From Kryptolebias marmoratus (taxonomy: Eukaryota; Chordata; Actinopteri; Cyprinodontiformes; Rivulidae), in contig NC_051436.1 in assembly GCF_001649575.2 (NCBI RefSeq), forward strand, positions 5,473,238 to 5,537,237: a stretch of 64,000 bases of DNA. Direction: 5' to 3'. Under the pieces are notes generated by a model that searched no databases, had not been told where the DNA came from, and was given only the letters and a program-made list of their open reading frames with translations. The translations under genes and the position numbers were made by a program. This document shows, in pieces, positions 1-10,900 of this stretch; the stretch's first letter is position 1; the number at the start of each line of letters is the position of its first letter.

Positions 1-639
1 AGGCCAAGCAGCGCGATAACCACGATCAAGTCGCTGAAGGAAGACGGCGATTTGTCTCAAATCTCACGCCGGTGGCTCGTTGAAGCGTTAACATTCAGCC
101 GGAATCTGAGTAAACAGACAAAATCGATTCTAGGACTCGCAGGAATTATCTTCTTTGAGATATAAAACATTAAAAAAATCCAATTTAGCTTCTGTTTTAA
201 ATTACATCACCTTAAAAAGAAAATAAACTCCTGCTCTAATCAAAAACATGAGATTTGATTTCATTCATCACGTTTCCTCACAGCCGTTAATCAGACGAGG
301 AGAACATCTCCGGCTTTGTTTACCGACTTTCTGCAACTAATGTTTACTTTTCACAGCCAGGTAAGATTTTCAGACGACGGTTTTTTTAAAATCTTCAGCT
401 CCTGGAAGTGAGTCAGAAATCACAGAAAGCTTCCCACCAGCTTTTCACTCCTTCTGAGGCAACATCCGACTTTCTGAGCAATTTTAATATTTGTCGGCTG
501 CATTAATAAACTAAACCTTCCTGCAATGAATCGGAATATAACTGGGCTGAATTGGAAGGAACGTAATCGTATTTTAAGACAGCTCTAACTGTGCTGTGCA
601 GCTGGACGGCACTGAAATAAAAAAATAAAAAACTGAACT

Positions 640-1240
640 CACCTAAAAATCAAAGTACAGCATGTAATTAAATGGTAACAACTGAACTGAATTGGACTGA
701 ACCGAAGCAGAAGTGGAGTCAGTTGATTTACAGTTAGAATAAAATAGTGTAGACAGATCAGGAATGATTTGGTTTGAATAGAAATGTAAATAACTTTATT
801 AAGTTTTGCTTCTAACTGTTCTGGATTCAATCATAACTGAACTGAATTGGACTGAACTGAAATAAATCAGTCATCTGTTTTACTTTTAGACTGAAGTGAA
901 ACGTGCTGAACAGGAATCAATTGGCTTGAATTGGATCATTTGTAACTGAATGATCCAGAAGTACTGAAGTCAGTTATAAATGGATTGAATTGGGATGTAT
1001 TTAGATAAACTGGACTGAACCGATTTAAAGTTATATTAAATTGGAGTGTAGTGAACAGGAATAAATTAGTTTGTAACTGAATAATAAAAAGACTCCTAAA
1101 GTACTGAATTCAGTTATAACTGGAATGAATTGGAGCTTCAATAGGAATTGGGTTTTGTCTGTGGCTGACTCTTCCGGATTGAGTTATAATTGGACTGATT
1201 TGTAATAAATTGGACTGAATTGGACCAGTTTAGCCCGTTT
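640..1240. repeat. TTGGACTGAA-type diverged repeat, copy 1
   Basis: Many degenerate versions of AACTGAATTGGACTGAACTG occur through this stretch. The block from about 830 to 1020 closely matches 2870-3060: both contain CTGAAATAAATCAGTC, then a TTTAG...CTGAAGTG segment, then ACGTGCTGAACAGGAATCA. This suggests an old local duplication or a dispersed family made of a short internal motif. The family was not identified. Confidence 0.6.
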
Positions 1241-1575
1241 CTGCTTCTGTTTTTTACTAGTTTCAGTTTGAATCGACGTCCTGAAGCCTCCTGATAAAAT
1301 GTCTCTAGAGCGATATCGATTGTAAATCAGATTTTTTATTTCATCGAACTTCCGATCATTCCGGTGAGCCGCAGAACATTTATTTTTTTTAACTTGGCGA
1401 GACAAAACTTGAAGTGGCGCTTATTCACAGGGATAAAAATGAAGAAATAAAATCAATAAATGCTTTTTTTAATTTGGCGACCCGTCCCGCTGAGAGACGG
1501 AAAAGCAAACCGGAAGGTCGGACGCGTCTTTCCCTCCCAAAAACACCCAGATCCGGCTCCTGTCGGCCGCTTTCC

Positions 1576-1577
<2 letters not shown>

Positions 1578-1609
<32 letters not shown>
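1578..1609. repeat. (CT)n microsatellite
   Basis: This is an uninterrupted run of CT dinucleotides. It creates spurious Ser-Leu and Arg-Glu open frames on both strands. Confidence 0.9.
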
Positions 1610-1612
<3 letters not shown>

Positions 1613-1787
1613 GGTAAACCGGCGACCCGTAAGGCTCCGTTCAAAGCGCCTCACCTTCCTGTGATCGCGGCGAGACAGGGCGGACGTTACACGTGTCATC
1701 GACGGCGGGCGGGGGCGAACGGGGGGGAGGGATTAGAGTATTTAAAGACGGGCTTGAAGTGCGTCACATAAACCCCTTAAGGTAATA

Positions 1788-1836
1788 NNNNNNNNNNNNN
1801 NNNNNNNNNNNNNNNNNNNNNNNNNNNNNNNNNNNN
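1788..1836. other. Assembly gap (49 N)
   Basis: A run of 49 unknown bases lies in a GC-rich segment, downstream of a CpG-containing stretch. Confidence 0.99.
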
Positions 1837-2589
1837 CTAAAAGCCGCCGTTTCCCTTCGACTATTTCTGACTGCGTTTTTCCTCGTCCTCTTTGCGTCAT
1901 CCCGCCGGCGCTCCGGGCGCTCGCTCGGTGACAGAGGTGCAGAGGCGGTTTGGACAGAAGCTGTCCTCCCCCCCTCCCTGTCTCTGTCTCTGTCTCTGTG
2001 TGTCACACACTCAGCCCCAAACTGAATAACTGTTATTTAAGGAGCAGAGCTGCTCATTTAACCACGAAAAAAAAAAAAGGCCCTCGGAGAGAAGGATGGG
2101 AGGAGAGGAGGAAGGGAGAGAGGAGAGGGAGGCGCCCCGATGATGGGAGGATGGGAGAGGGGATGATGTCATCCTTTAACCCTGTACCACTCCCCTCTCC
2201 TTTCTCCTCCTTCCTCCTCCTCCTCCTCCTCCTCGTCTCCCTCCAGCAGCTCTATATTTAGATTTATGCAGCTGCATGTGTGTCAGTTCTGCTCGTCCCT
2301 GAACGTCACAGCTCCTCTGTCATTAAACCGTTCCCCGGTTCGTCCGAAGAACCTCCGCGCTCCAAAAAAAAAAAAAAAAGGCGGGACCGTAAAATAACTT
2401 TTCACGCCGCTTTGCTCCTCCGGTTCGCCTGAAATAAATATCAATAATAAACAACGAGCTGCGGATTAGTTAAGAACAGAGGAAAGTAAAGAGAAAAAAA
2501 TGGAAATAAAACGCGTCACTGAAGCTGAATCAGACGTGAATTCATGGGAGGTCCCCCGGGGGCCGTCTGTCCAGTCGCCATGGAAACAC

Positions 2590-3070
2590 AGTTTGTGTCA
2601 CACGCGCCGCACTGGATTCAATCGGGCTGAACTGATCGAAAAATAAACAGAAAAACACTTTAACTGGAATGGATCTGCTCGAACTGATCTTGTTCTGGCT
2701 GAGCGGGAGTCGGTTCTGATTGAAGTGAATTGGACTGAACTGAAACAGAAGTGGAGTCAGTTCACTTGTGTTTAGATTAAAGTGGAGTATACAGATCAGG
2801 AATGAATTGATTTGAATAGAAATGTAAATAATTTTATTACATTTTGCTTCTAACTGTATTGGATTCAATCATAAATGAACTGAAATAAATCAGTCGTTTG
2901 TTTTACGTTTAGCCTGAAGTGGAACGTGCTGAACAGGAATCAGTCAACTTGAATTGGATCGTTTGTATCTGAACGATGAAGTCCTGAACTCAGTTATAAT
3001 TGGACTGAGTTCAGATCAGCTGGACTGAAGCGATTTAAAGTTCTTATTGAATCGATCATAACGTTTTCAG
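2590..3070. repeat. TTGGACTGAA-type diverged repeat, copy 2
   Basis: This is the second copy of the motif-rich repeat seen at 640-1240, in the same orientation about 2 kb away. Base substitutions are scattered through the alignment and there are small indels, so the duplication is not recent. Confidence 0.6.
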
Positions 3071-5237
3071 TAGAGTTTGATGCTCGGCTTCAGGCTCAGA
3101 GGATCAACTCAGTCCGGTTCTTTTTCCAAATCGTTTCCTAACGTCTGTTTTTTTTTTCCCACGCAGCAGAACGATAAATTTCGGTTTCTTCTCGCCGTTT
3201 TCTTTTTTTTTTGCCAGCTTACCGAAAAGTAAATATCGCCCGCCACCCAACACGAGTTAAAAACCGCTGGGAGGCAGGATTGGCGAGCGGGAGCAGGTGA
3301 GCCGATTGCAAATGGCTGACAGGTGAGCACGAGGAACTAAACCGGAGACAGCGGCGACACGTCGCGTGAAACCTGAACGGCGGCGGGCGATAAGCATTCC
3401 TTCCCTCTCCTTTTTCTTTTGTCCTCTCTCTGTGAAATAAGGTGAACGAATGAACTTTATTTACTTGTTTACTCTCCGGCGAGAAGAAACCAAAGTTTAT
3501 CGGATTGGCTGAGGCGGCCATCTTGGTGATTTACTTGGTTTGTTATTTTGCTAACAGACGGAGTTGACGTCCGATCAGTCGGCTCTTGGAGTTGAAGTGT
3601 GGGGGTCAAACTTTAGCTCGACATTTGTAGATCCTGACCTGTTTAGTAGCTTCATGTGGCGGCCATCTTGAATTGGACCGAAGTTAATCAGTGGTCGACT
3701 GACCTTCAGGTTTGTTTGTTATTTTGCTAACAGACTCAGACACCCTTGTCTTTTCAGCGGCGGGCGATAACGAGCCTTTATGACCCTCCGGTTTCTGATC
3801 CGTCTGAAACTTTTTGACGTTTTTTAACTTTAAATATTTAGCAGTTTTCCTCAGAGAAGGCGTCTCTGTTTCAGAGTTATTTTTCTGGAACGTTGGCAGG
3901 TTGCTGTGAAATGTTCCAGCGGAGTAACTTTTTTTATTTTTAGCACAAGATTTTCAGACTTTTCACGTCCTGATTCCAACTTTTTTTTTTTTTTTTAGAA
4001 GAAAACTTTCTCAGCTTTAGTTTCTGTCTTTTCAAGAAGCAGTGGAGTTTGAAAATAATTAGGCAGGATTCAGTAATCCCAGGCTTTTTTCTCAAATTAG
4101 GCTAAAGATTATTTAACCAAATACATTTAATCTTGTAAAAAAAAAGCCTTGACGTGTTCAGATATGAAGTGGCGTTCTTGAAATAAATTACTTGGAAAAA
4201 AAGCAGGAAGAAAACTCCGATTATTAAAGATTGCTTCTGAGACGAGGAGGAATCAGTTTTTTGAAGAGCAGCCGAGTGTCTGAGTGACTTTTTTAAACTT
4301 TATTTCATTTTATTTTCTTCATAATTAGGTGACTTTGCTGAGTGCGTTAATGTCGCGAGGTAATTCAAAGGGAATAAACAGAAATAAAGCTCAAAATAAA
4401 AATAAAAACATCCGGGTGATTTTCTCAGGTGTGCAGACTGGAGCCAGATTAAATTAAATCTTAACTAAAAAACTGACGATATCGTCGACAACCAAAGTAA
4501 TGATTATTTACAGCCCCCACTCTTCGCCTCATAGAAGCCGAAACGCGTCCAGACTCTGTCTTTTAGAGCCGAAGCCACCTGTTGACGCTTCAGAGGTCCA
4601 CCTTTTGTCTTCCTCCTCAACACGACGTTTCAGAATTGGTTCAGAGGAATCCGTTGATCGCGGCGCTCCAATTACTCACAGTTCATACCGAAGAAATCCA
4701 AATATAAACCTTATCATCCGCAGCAGAACGGTGCTAAACGGGTCAGAATCAGCAGTTTTATGAACCCGTTTTCTGTCTTTGCCTCTCAGTTCCTCTCACA
4801 TGACGCACGGGTCTCTTTTCACTTCACCGTGTTCCTTTTTTTAAATTTTTTTTTATTTTGGTTAATTTAATTCAGACACATCGTCACGCAATTACTCCCC
4901 CATTAAAAATGGATTCGATTTCACCTTCACAGCCAGTCCGCGGAGGGAGAGCAGGAGGAAACAAAAGGAGGGAGAAGGATGATAAAAAACATAAAAAGGG
5001 TGAGGGGTGTTTAAGGAAGTCAGGAGTTGAGGGATTTAGAGCAGGCGAGGAGGGGATAAAAGTTGAACGGTGGTACTGTACGGAGCTTTCAGCCACATGG
5101 ATGTGAGTTTAGAGTGTTTGTCCCTTTTTTTAGTTTCGTTATTTCTTTTGCAGATGATTAGGAAGTACGAGAACGAATCGGCCGAATGTGGGATCAAACA
5201 AGCAGAAGGAATCGTGTTTACAGTGGGCGAGGAGTGA

Positions 5238-5450
5238 CAGGAGTGGGCAATCCTGGTCCTCAAGGGCCACCGTCCTCCATGTTTTCCTTGTTTCTCTGCT
5301 CCAACACACCTGATCTGAATCAATGGGTGATTAACAGTTTTCTGTAGAACATGAAGAGGTGATTTAACCATGAATCAGATGTGTTGGAGCAGAGAAACAA
5401 GGAAAACCTGCAGGATGGTGGCCCTCTAGGACCAGGATTGGAGACCCCTG
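5238..5450. mobile_element. Palindromic hAT-type MITE, copy 1
   Basis: The left end reads CAGGAGTGGGCAATCCTGG and the right end CCAGGATTGGAGACCCCTG, so the ends are inverted repeats. Internally, one arm (GCTCCAACACACCTGAT) recurs as its complement on the other side. The same element recurs at 19826, 43328 and 61276, where 8-bp target duplications can be seen. Here the flanking 8-mers do not match, so the duplication has decayed or the copy is rearranged. Confidence 0.75.
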
Positions 5451-5677
5451 CTCTAAGAGAACATAAAAACCAACCAGATGAATATAAACGCCGCCTTCGG
5501 TGCTCTAAAGAACGCATCGCCGTCTCGAGTCAAGGGCAAGTCTTTTCTTGTTCCGCTCTGCACCGAAGGCAGCAGATGGTCGAGGTGTGTCCGCAGGAGG
5601 TGACGGGGGTCTGGGGCCGGCTCCTCTCACACCTGGAGGTTAAGGAGGGTTAAATTTAATCCACTCCCACTGCGTTG

Positions 5678-5678
<1 letters not shown>

Positions 5679-5725
<47 letters not shown>
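5679..5725. repeat. (GT)n microsatellite
   Basis: About 23 uninterrupted GT/TG units. It is a likely polymorphic marker. Confidence 0.95.
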
Positions 5726-5728
<3 letters not shown>

Positions 5729-6611
5729 ACTCTCAGATCATCCCGCCCGACCGCTCCAGACAGCCGCTGGCGAGCTGGACGGTCTTCCTTTGATCGAGGA
5801 AGATAATCTGTTTAAGGCTCGAACGCAGAGATAAACCGGGATATTTATAGAGGCCCGTTTTGGACGGTTATCAGCGGGACACCTCCGAGAGGTTCTCTTG
5901 GAGGGAAAAAGGACCGAGCTTCGTGAGCTTAGCTGAAGCTAAACATCTCGCAGTGAAACGAGAGCAAACAGCAGGAAATAAAAAGGCTCCGGAGTGGGCC
6001 CTGTGCGTTTATTATTTATAATAGCTGCCATATTTCCTACACGAGTCTGAGGCGTCGAAACCTGCGGCTTCACTGCTGTTTGTTGATCCACATTGTGCTG
6101 AAATTGCCCCAACAAATCTAAAAGGATTGTAATAGATATTTTATAAACACTTATTTCCATAGCAGGAATTTACTTTGTAATTAGGCTCTCGACTGTACGT
6201 CCACCTGAATCCAGAAACAGAACAACTGGACCCATTCTGAGGCAGAAACCAGCTTCGGTTTTTTTATTAAGGTGCTTAAACTGAGACACGTTAGCGAGTT
6301 AACTTGTGTCCCCCACCCACTAAATAACCACCAAGTTCATCAAATGCAACTGTCTTCAGTAATAATGACCAAAAACTTGCTAAAATGAAAATGCTAACAT
6401 GTAAGTAATCTATGAAAAGACTCTTCATTGGTTACTTAGACTTTTAAAACTACCTTTAAACTAATGTTCAGCTTTAGGTGGCGGTGGACCAAGATGGCAT
6501 CGTTGATAACAATGTGTGTCTCTGTTACAACATGTGTTTCACGCTCAAGGCAGCCATGTTGGATTTTAAGGTTGGAGCTGGGGAGGAATCTCTGATACAT
6601 CGAGTTTTAAT

Positions 6612-6848
6612 GGAAACCAACCAACCAATCAACCGACCGACCAACCAATTAATCAATTAATCAACCAACCAATCAGTTAACCAACCAACCAACCAACCAA
6701 TCAATCCACCAACCAACCAACCAACCGACCAGCCACCCAGCCAACTAACCAACCAACCAATCAAACGACCGACCGACCAACCAACCAACCAATCAATCCA
6801 CCAACCAATCGAACGACCCACCGACCAACCAACCAACCAATCATTAAC
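6612..6848. repeat. Degenerate (CCAA)n array
   Basis: This is a tetranucleotide array of CCAA with interspersed CCGA, TCAA and CACC variants, roughly 240 bp long. Higher-order blocks such as CCAACCAACCAATCAATCCA occur more than once, which suggests expansion by slippage followed by segmental duplication. Confidence 0.85.
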
Positions 6849-7909
6849 CCGACTCTTTGGCCTTTTGGTCCACTTGGTTCCTCAAGCTCAGCCTCAGCCG
6901 TGGCTCCTCGTCTCGATGTCCGACTCTTTATAGGAGCAGCCAGAGCTTTGACTCCATCTGTGAAAGTCTCTTTGTGCGCTCTCCTTTTTATCCAGGTCTT
7001 TGTTCACTTTGTTTCATCGACTAACACCGTCTCTCTCTGCCGTTACGTCATGACATTAGTGAGTAAAGCTCTGTTAATGCCCTCACGTACCCCTTGATTA
7101 GTCTCCTGATCACATCAGGTCATTAATTCGTCGTTTCGCACGAGAAACCAACACGAAGCAGCCCTGTTTCAGTCCCAACCTCAGCTCTTATGTAAGGATC
7201 TGAAAACGTGGATGTTTCACTTCTATCTTTAGCCACTTAATAATCAGTCATCTGGTTACTCAGATAAAGAACAAATCAGTCCCATTCGGCTGCTGTCACG
7301 TCCTGTAACTCTGATTCGCTTTGTGGATTTATTTATTTGATTCTGGGTGACGCTTCCCAAGCTGAGCTGCTAACTTTCACACCCACAGGCTCCCGCGGTC
7401 CGCTCAGAGTCCGCCGCGTGCGACAGGCGGATTCCAACCGGCTTCTCCTTCAACATCTGCACGGAGAGCGTTCGTCTTCGCCTGTTTTGACGCGATGACA
7501 GGCGGCAGGTTGCTTGAACGGGCCAGCCAGGTGTTTGAGACAGATGTTGGGCCCGAGATCCAAGCCCGGCAGTCTGGAGGAAGGTGTGCGATTGTGCGTG
7601 AGCGCCACCGCTCGTCTGCGTGGGCCGCACAAATGTGTTTGTAGAGTAATACTCTCGCTCTGCTCTCTTTTCTTTATTACCTCTGAGAGAAGATCTATCC
7701 TGTACAACACACATCCTCCAGCTCCTTTTTTGTTTTTTTTTTCCCACGCCAACACTTTGTCAGACGCTTTGCTTTCAAACAGACACAAAAAGCACTTTTC
7801 AGGGATGGATTTAGCTGCGCTCCGTCACCTCATTTCTTGTCTTTTAACCTCAGAATCTTGTTTTTCTCTCTTTCTTTCTCTCTCTCTCTCCTGCCCGTCG
7901 TTGCTGCAG

Positions 7910-10900
7910 ATGCCCCGGTGGCAGAGCTCCACGACCTGTTCTGCAAGAAGCTGCAGCAGTGCTGCGTGCTCTTCGACTTCCTGGACTGCGTGGCCGACCT
8001 GAAAGGGAAGGAGATCAAGCGCGCGGCGCTGAACGAGCTGGTGGAGAGCGTGGCCACGAGCAGAGGGGTCCTCATAGAGCCCCTCTACCCCGAGGCGATA
8101 AAAATGGTGAGAGGGCGAAGTCAGTCGAGCGGGGGCGAGAATGACATTTTATTGATGCTGGATCCCAAAACAAATCCTCTTTAAACAGGAAGTGATCCCG
8201 AGCGTCCGACCAGCGTCACGGACGTCCACCAAACCAGAATCCCCACCCACACCTGGCTGTAACTTCTCTTCTCAGAGGTTCAGTCCAGTTTAGAGTTTCC
8301 CACCAAGTCCTAATAACCAGAACAAAGTCAGAAACGATGACCGGTTCTGAGTTTTCTGCTCGGATGGTTACATTTAACACGTCACGTTTAGCATCCTGTG
8401 TATTCAATAATGGACCGTTACCGGCATCGAACCACGGCCCAGCCCTGGTTCCGTCCGCACTGCCGCTGATAAATTTTTTTTTATAGGGTTTGATTTTTTT
8501 TTTTTTTTTCCTAAGAAGAAAGCCTGAAACACTCATATTTCCCGTCTCTTCAGAAGATGAAAGTCCGGTCGGTGAAATGAGGCAGTAAACCCCGGATACA
8601 GATGTTTAAAGAAACAGATGTGCAAAGTTAAAGTTTCTTATTAGGGCGACAAACTAATCCTGACAGTTAACTAAAACAAAACTGTCATTTGGAGACGGAC
8701 AGGCAGGAATAAGAGGTCTGCTAAGATCCGCTTATGTTGAAAAATGAGCTAAAGAACGACTCTCAGCTACTACCACGACTGATTTTAGCTCAGTGTCTGT
8801 AAGACTGACCGAGTTAGGGCCATTCATTGGCTGAGGCAGCCATCTTTGATGCACGTCCAGCGGTTCACGACGTACTCTGCTAACAGACGGATGAACACAA
8901 AAGGCGTGGACAGAAACACAGCCCCCCACCCCCCACCGCCCTCCCCTCGGCCTCTCGGCGCCAGGCGATAACGGCGGCTGAGCCGATGAGTGAGTGGCGC
9001 AGACAGCCTCTCGTACGTGAATCCAATCTGGATATAAACCGATAAGGGGGATGTAAGAGAGAGGCGAGTCGGAGGTAACGAACGGAAAACGCCGGGAATG
9101 GGGGGGGGGGAATCCCAGAGGAGCAGGAACGCCTGCAGAGCGAATATATCTGGATACAGCCCGAGGTCCGGGAACGGAGGAGCTGTTTAATGTTCGGCTC
9201 AAACCGAAAAAAAATAAAATAAAATTCTATTAAAATTAGAACCTCATAATTGGGCTCAGGGCTACAATCCTTCCAAGACTATCTACAGAATTGTCAACCC
9301 TGAGCTTTATGTTCCTGAAACGGGCAGCAGTAAAACCAGGACCGAAGGTCTGCGGTTGGATTCGCGTCCTGCTGATGTTTTTAACCCCGGAGACGGCGGC
9401 GCTCTCAGCAGCGGGACGACAGGAGGCAGCGTTTTCTTCTTAAAGCTCAGCAGAACCGGAGATCCGGCTGAATAATTTGGACCCCTTTTTTTTTTAAATC
9501 CAACAGAGGTTTACGCCGTGCCTTAAAATGAGCCATTAGAGTCCGGCGGTGATGTGTTTGCTGCAAACATAATGACTTATCAGCCGATGCTGCATCACAG
9601 CATCAGAGCCGGAGTTGCTTGGAAACTAAAAACTCGTACAAAAGATTGATTTTTTAATTTATTTCCTTTCTAACAGAGCAGCAGCTTCTTATGACGGCGC
9701 CTCCCACCTTCACGGTGCCTACACTGTTTACGCTTCAGAATGTCAAACTTTTTATTTCATCTACTCAACTCTCATTTAGGATTTATTACAAATTATAAAA
9801 CAAACAGAAGCAGTAAGAAGTAACAACGATTCAACGGGACGACTAAACTGTCAGCCAGAGTTCGGATCAGCTGAGAGATTAGGAACAGATAGTATCTTAC
9901 CTGCTGAGGACAGATTATTTATTGACCTCAGTTTGGAGAATATTAACGTAAACTCTGACTTTTTCTAAAGAATAATGTAATAAATAAATTTCGTTGTTTA
10001 TCTTTCACTTATCTTTTCTGTCTCCTCCTCCTCCTCCTCCTCCTCTTCCTCAGATCTCAGTAAACATCTTCCGCACTCTTCCTCCCAGTGAGAATCCAGA
10101 GTTTGACCCAGAGGAAGATGAGCCGACACTGGAAGCTTCGTGGCCACACCTGCAGGTAAACAAACAAACAAACTTCTGCAGGTAAACAAACAAACACCTG
10201 CAGATAAACAAACAAACATCTGCAGGTAAACAAACAAACACCTACAGGTAAACAAACAACCACCTGCAGGTAAACAAACACCTGCAGGTAAACAAACATC
10301 TGCAGGTAAACAAACAAAAAAAAAACACCTGCAGGTAAACAAACAAACAAACATCTTTGGGTAAACAAACAAACACCTACAGGTAAACAAACAACCACCT
10401 GCAGGTAAACAAACATGAGAAACACGTTTTGTGTGATTTTAATGTTTCACATGTGCTGGACGTGGTGCCACATGTGAAACAGCGAGTTCTTGCGTTTGTT
10501 TTTGAAGTGAAACTGATTTCAGAGCCTCAGAAATAAACTCCCATCAGGGCTGATTTGTTTGTTTTGTGCCTTGAAGTGTTTTCGTGAAGTCCGCAGGTTC
10601 CTGAGGAGCCTATGAGTCACGGAGCTGAAGCTCAACGTTTCTGTTTTATCAAACGTTAGAAGGTTTCCGGAGATGAGACGTTATCATCATCTGGGAGAAA
10701 CGAGTCAAAAACATGTTTTCAGTGTGATATCCTGTGTCTTTACTTTTCATCCTCGGTTCGTTTCTTTCAATTTAAAGTTTTGGAAACGTTCAGAGAGGAG
10801 CTGAGCGCCTCTTTGTGACTTCTTCTGATTTCTCCGCCCTCAGCTGGTGTACGAGTTCTTTCTGCGATTTCTCGAAAGCCCGGACTTCCAGCCCTCCATG

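Larger units (their letters stand above)
1..7909. other. Repeat-rich non-coding DNA upstream of ppp2r5b
   Basis: No exon is recognisable in this stretch. The first coding exon of ppp2r5b, which should end just before the Asp codon completed at 7910, was searched for by eye and not found, so it is probably left of the window or diverged beyond recognition. The stretch holds two diverged copies of a TTGGACTGAA-type repeat, a CT-rich and CpG-containing segment around 1490-2400 with an assembly gap, a hAT-type palindromic repeat, a long GT microsatellite and a CCAA-type array, listed separately. The short open frames are low-complexity or repeat translations. Confidence 0.6.

Noticed and set aside
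7370..7788. Overlapping open frames of 112-125 codons on the minus strand
   Set aside because: Composition is Arg/Ser-rich without a family signature, and the frames sit just upstream of a real ppp2r5b exon, where the gene is intronic.
9998..10425. Cys-rich open frames of up to 130 codons on the minus strand
   Set aside because: They are translations of the splice-site minisatellite (repeated [12 protein letters not shown] units), not a cysteine-rich peptide gene.
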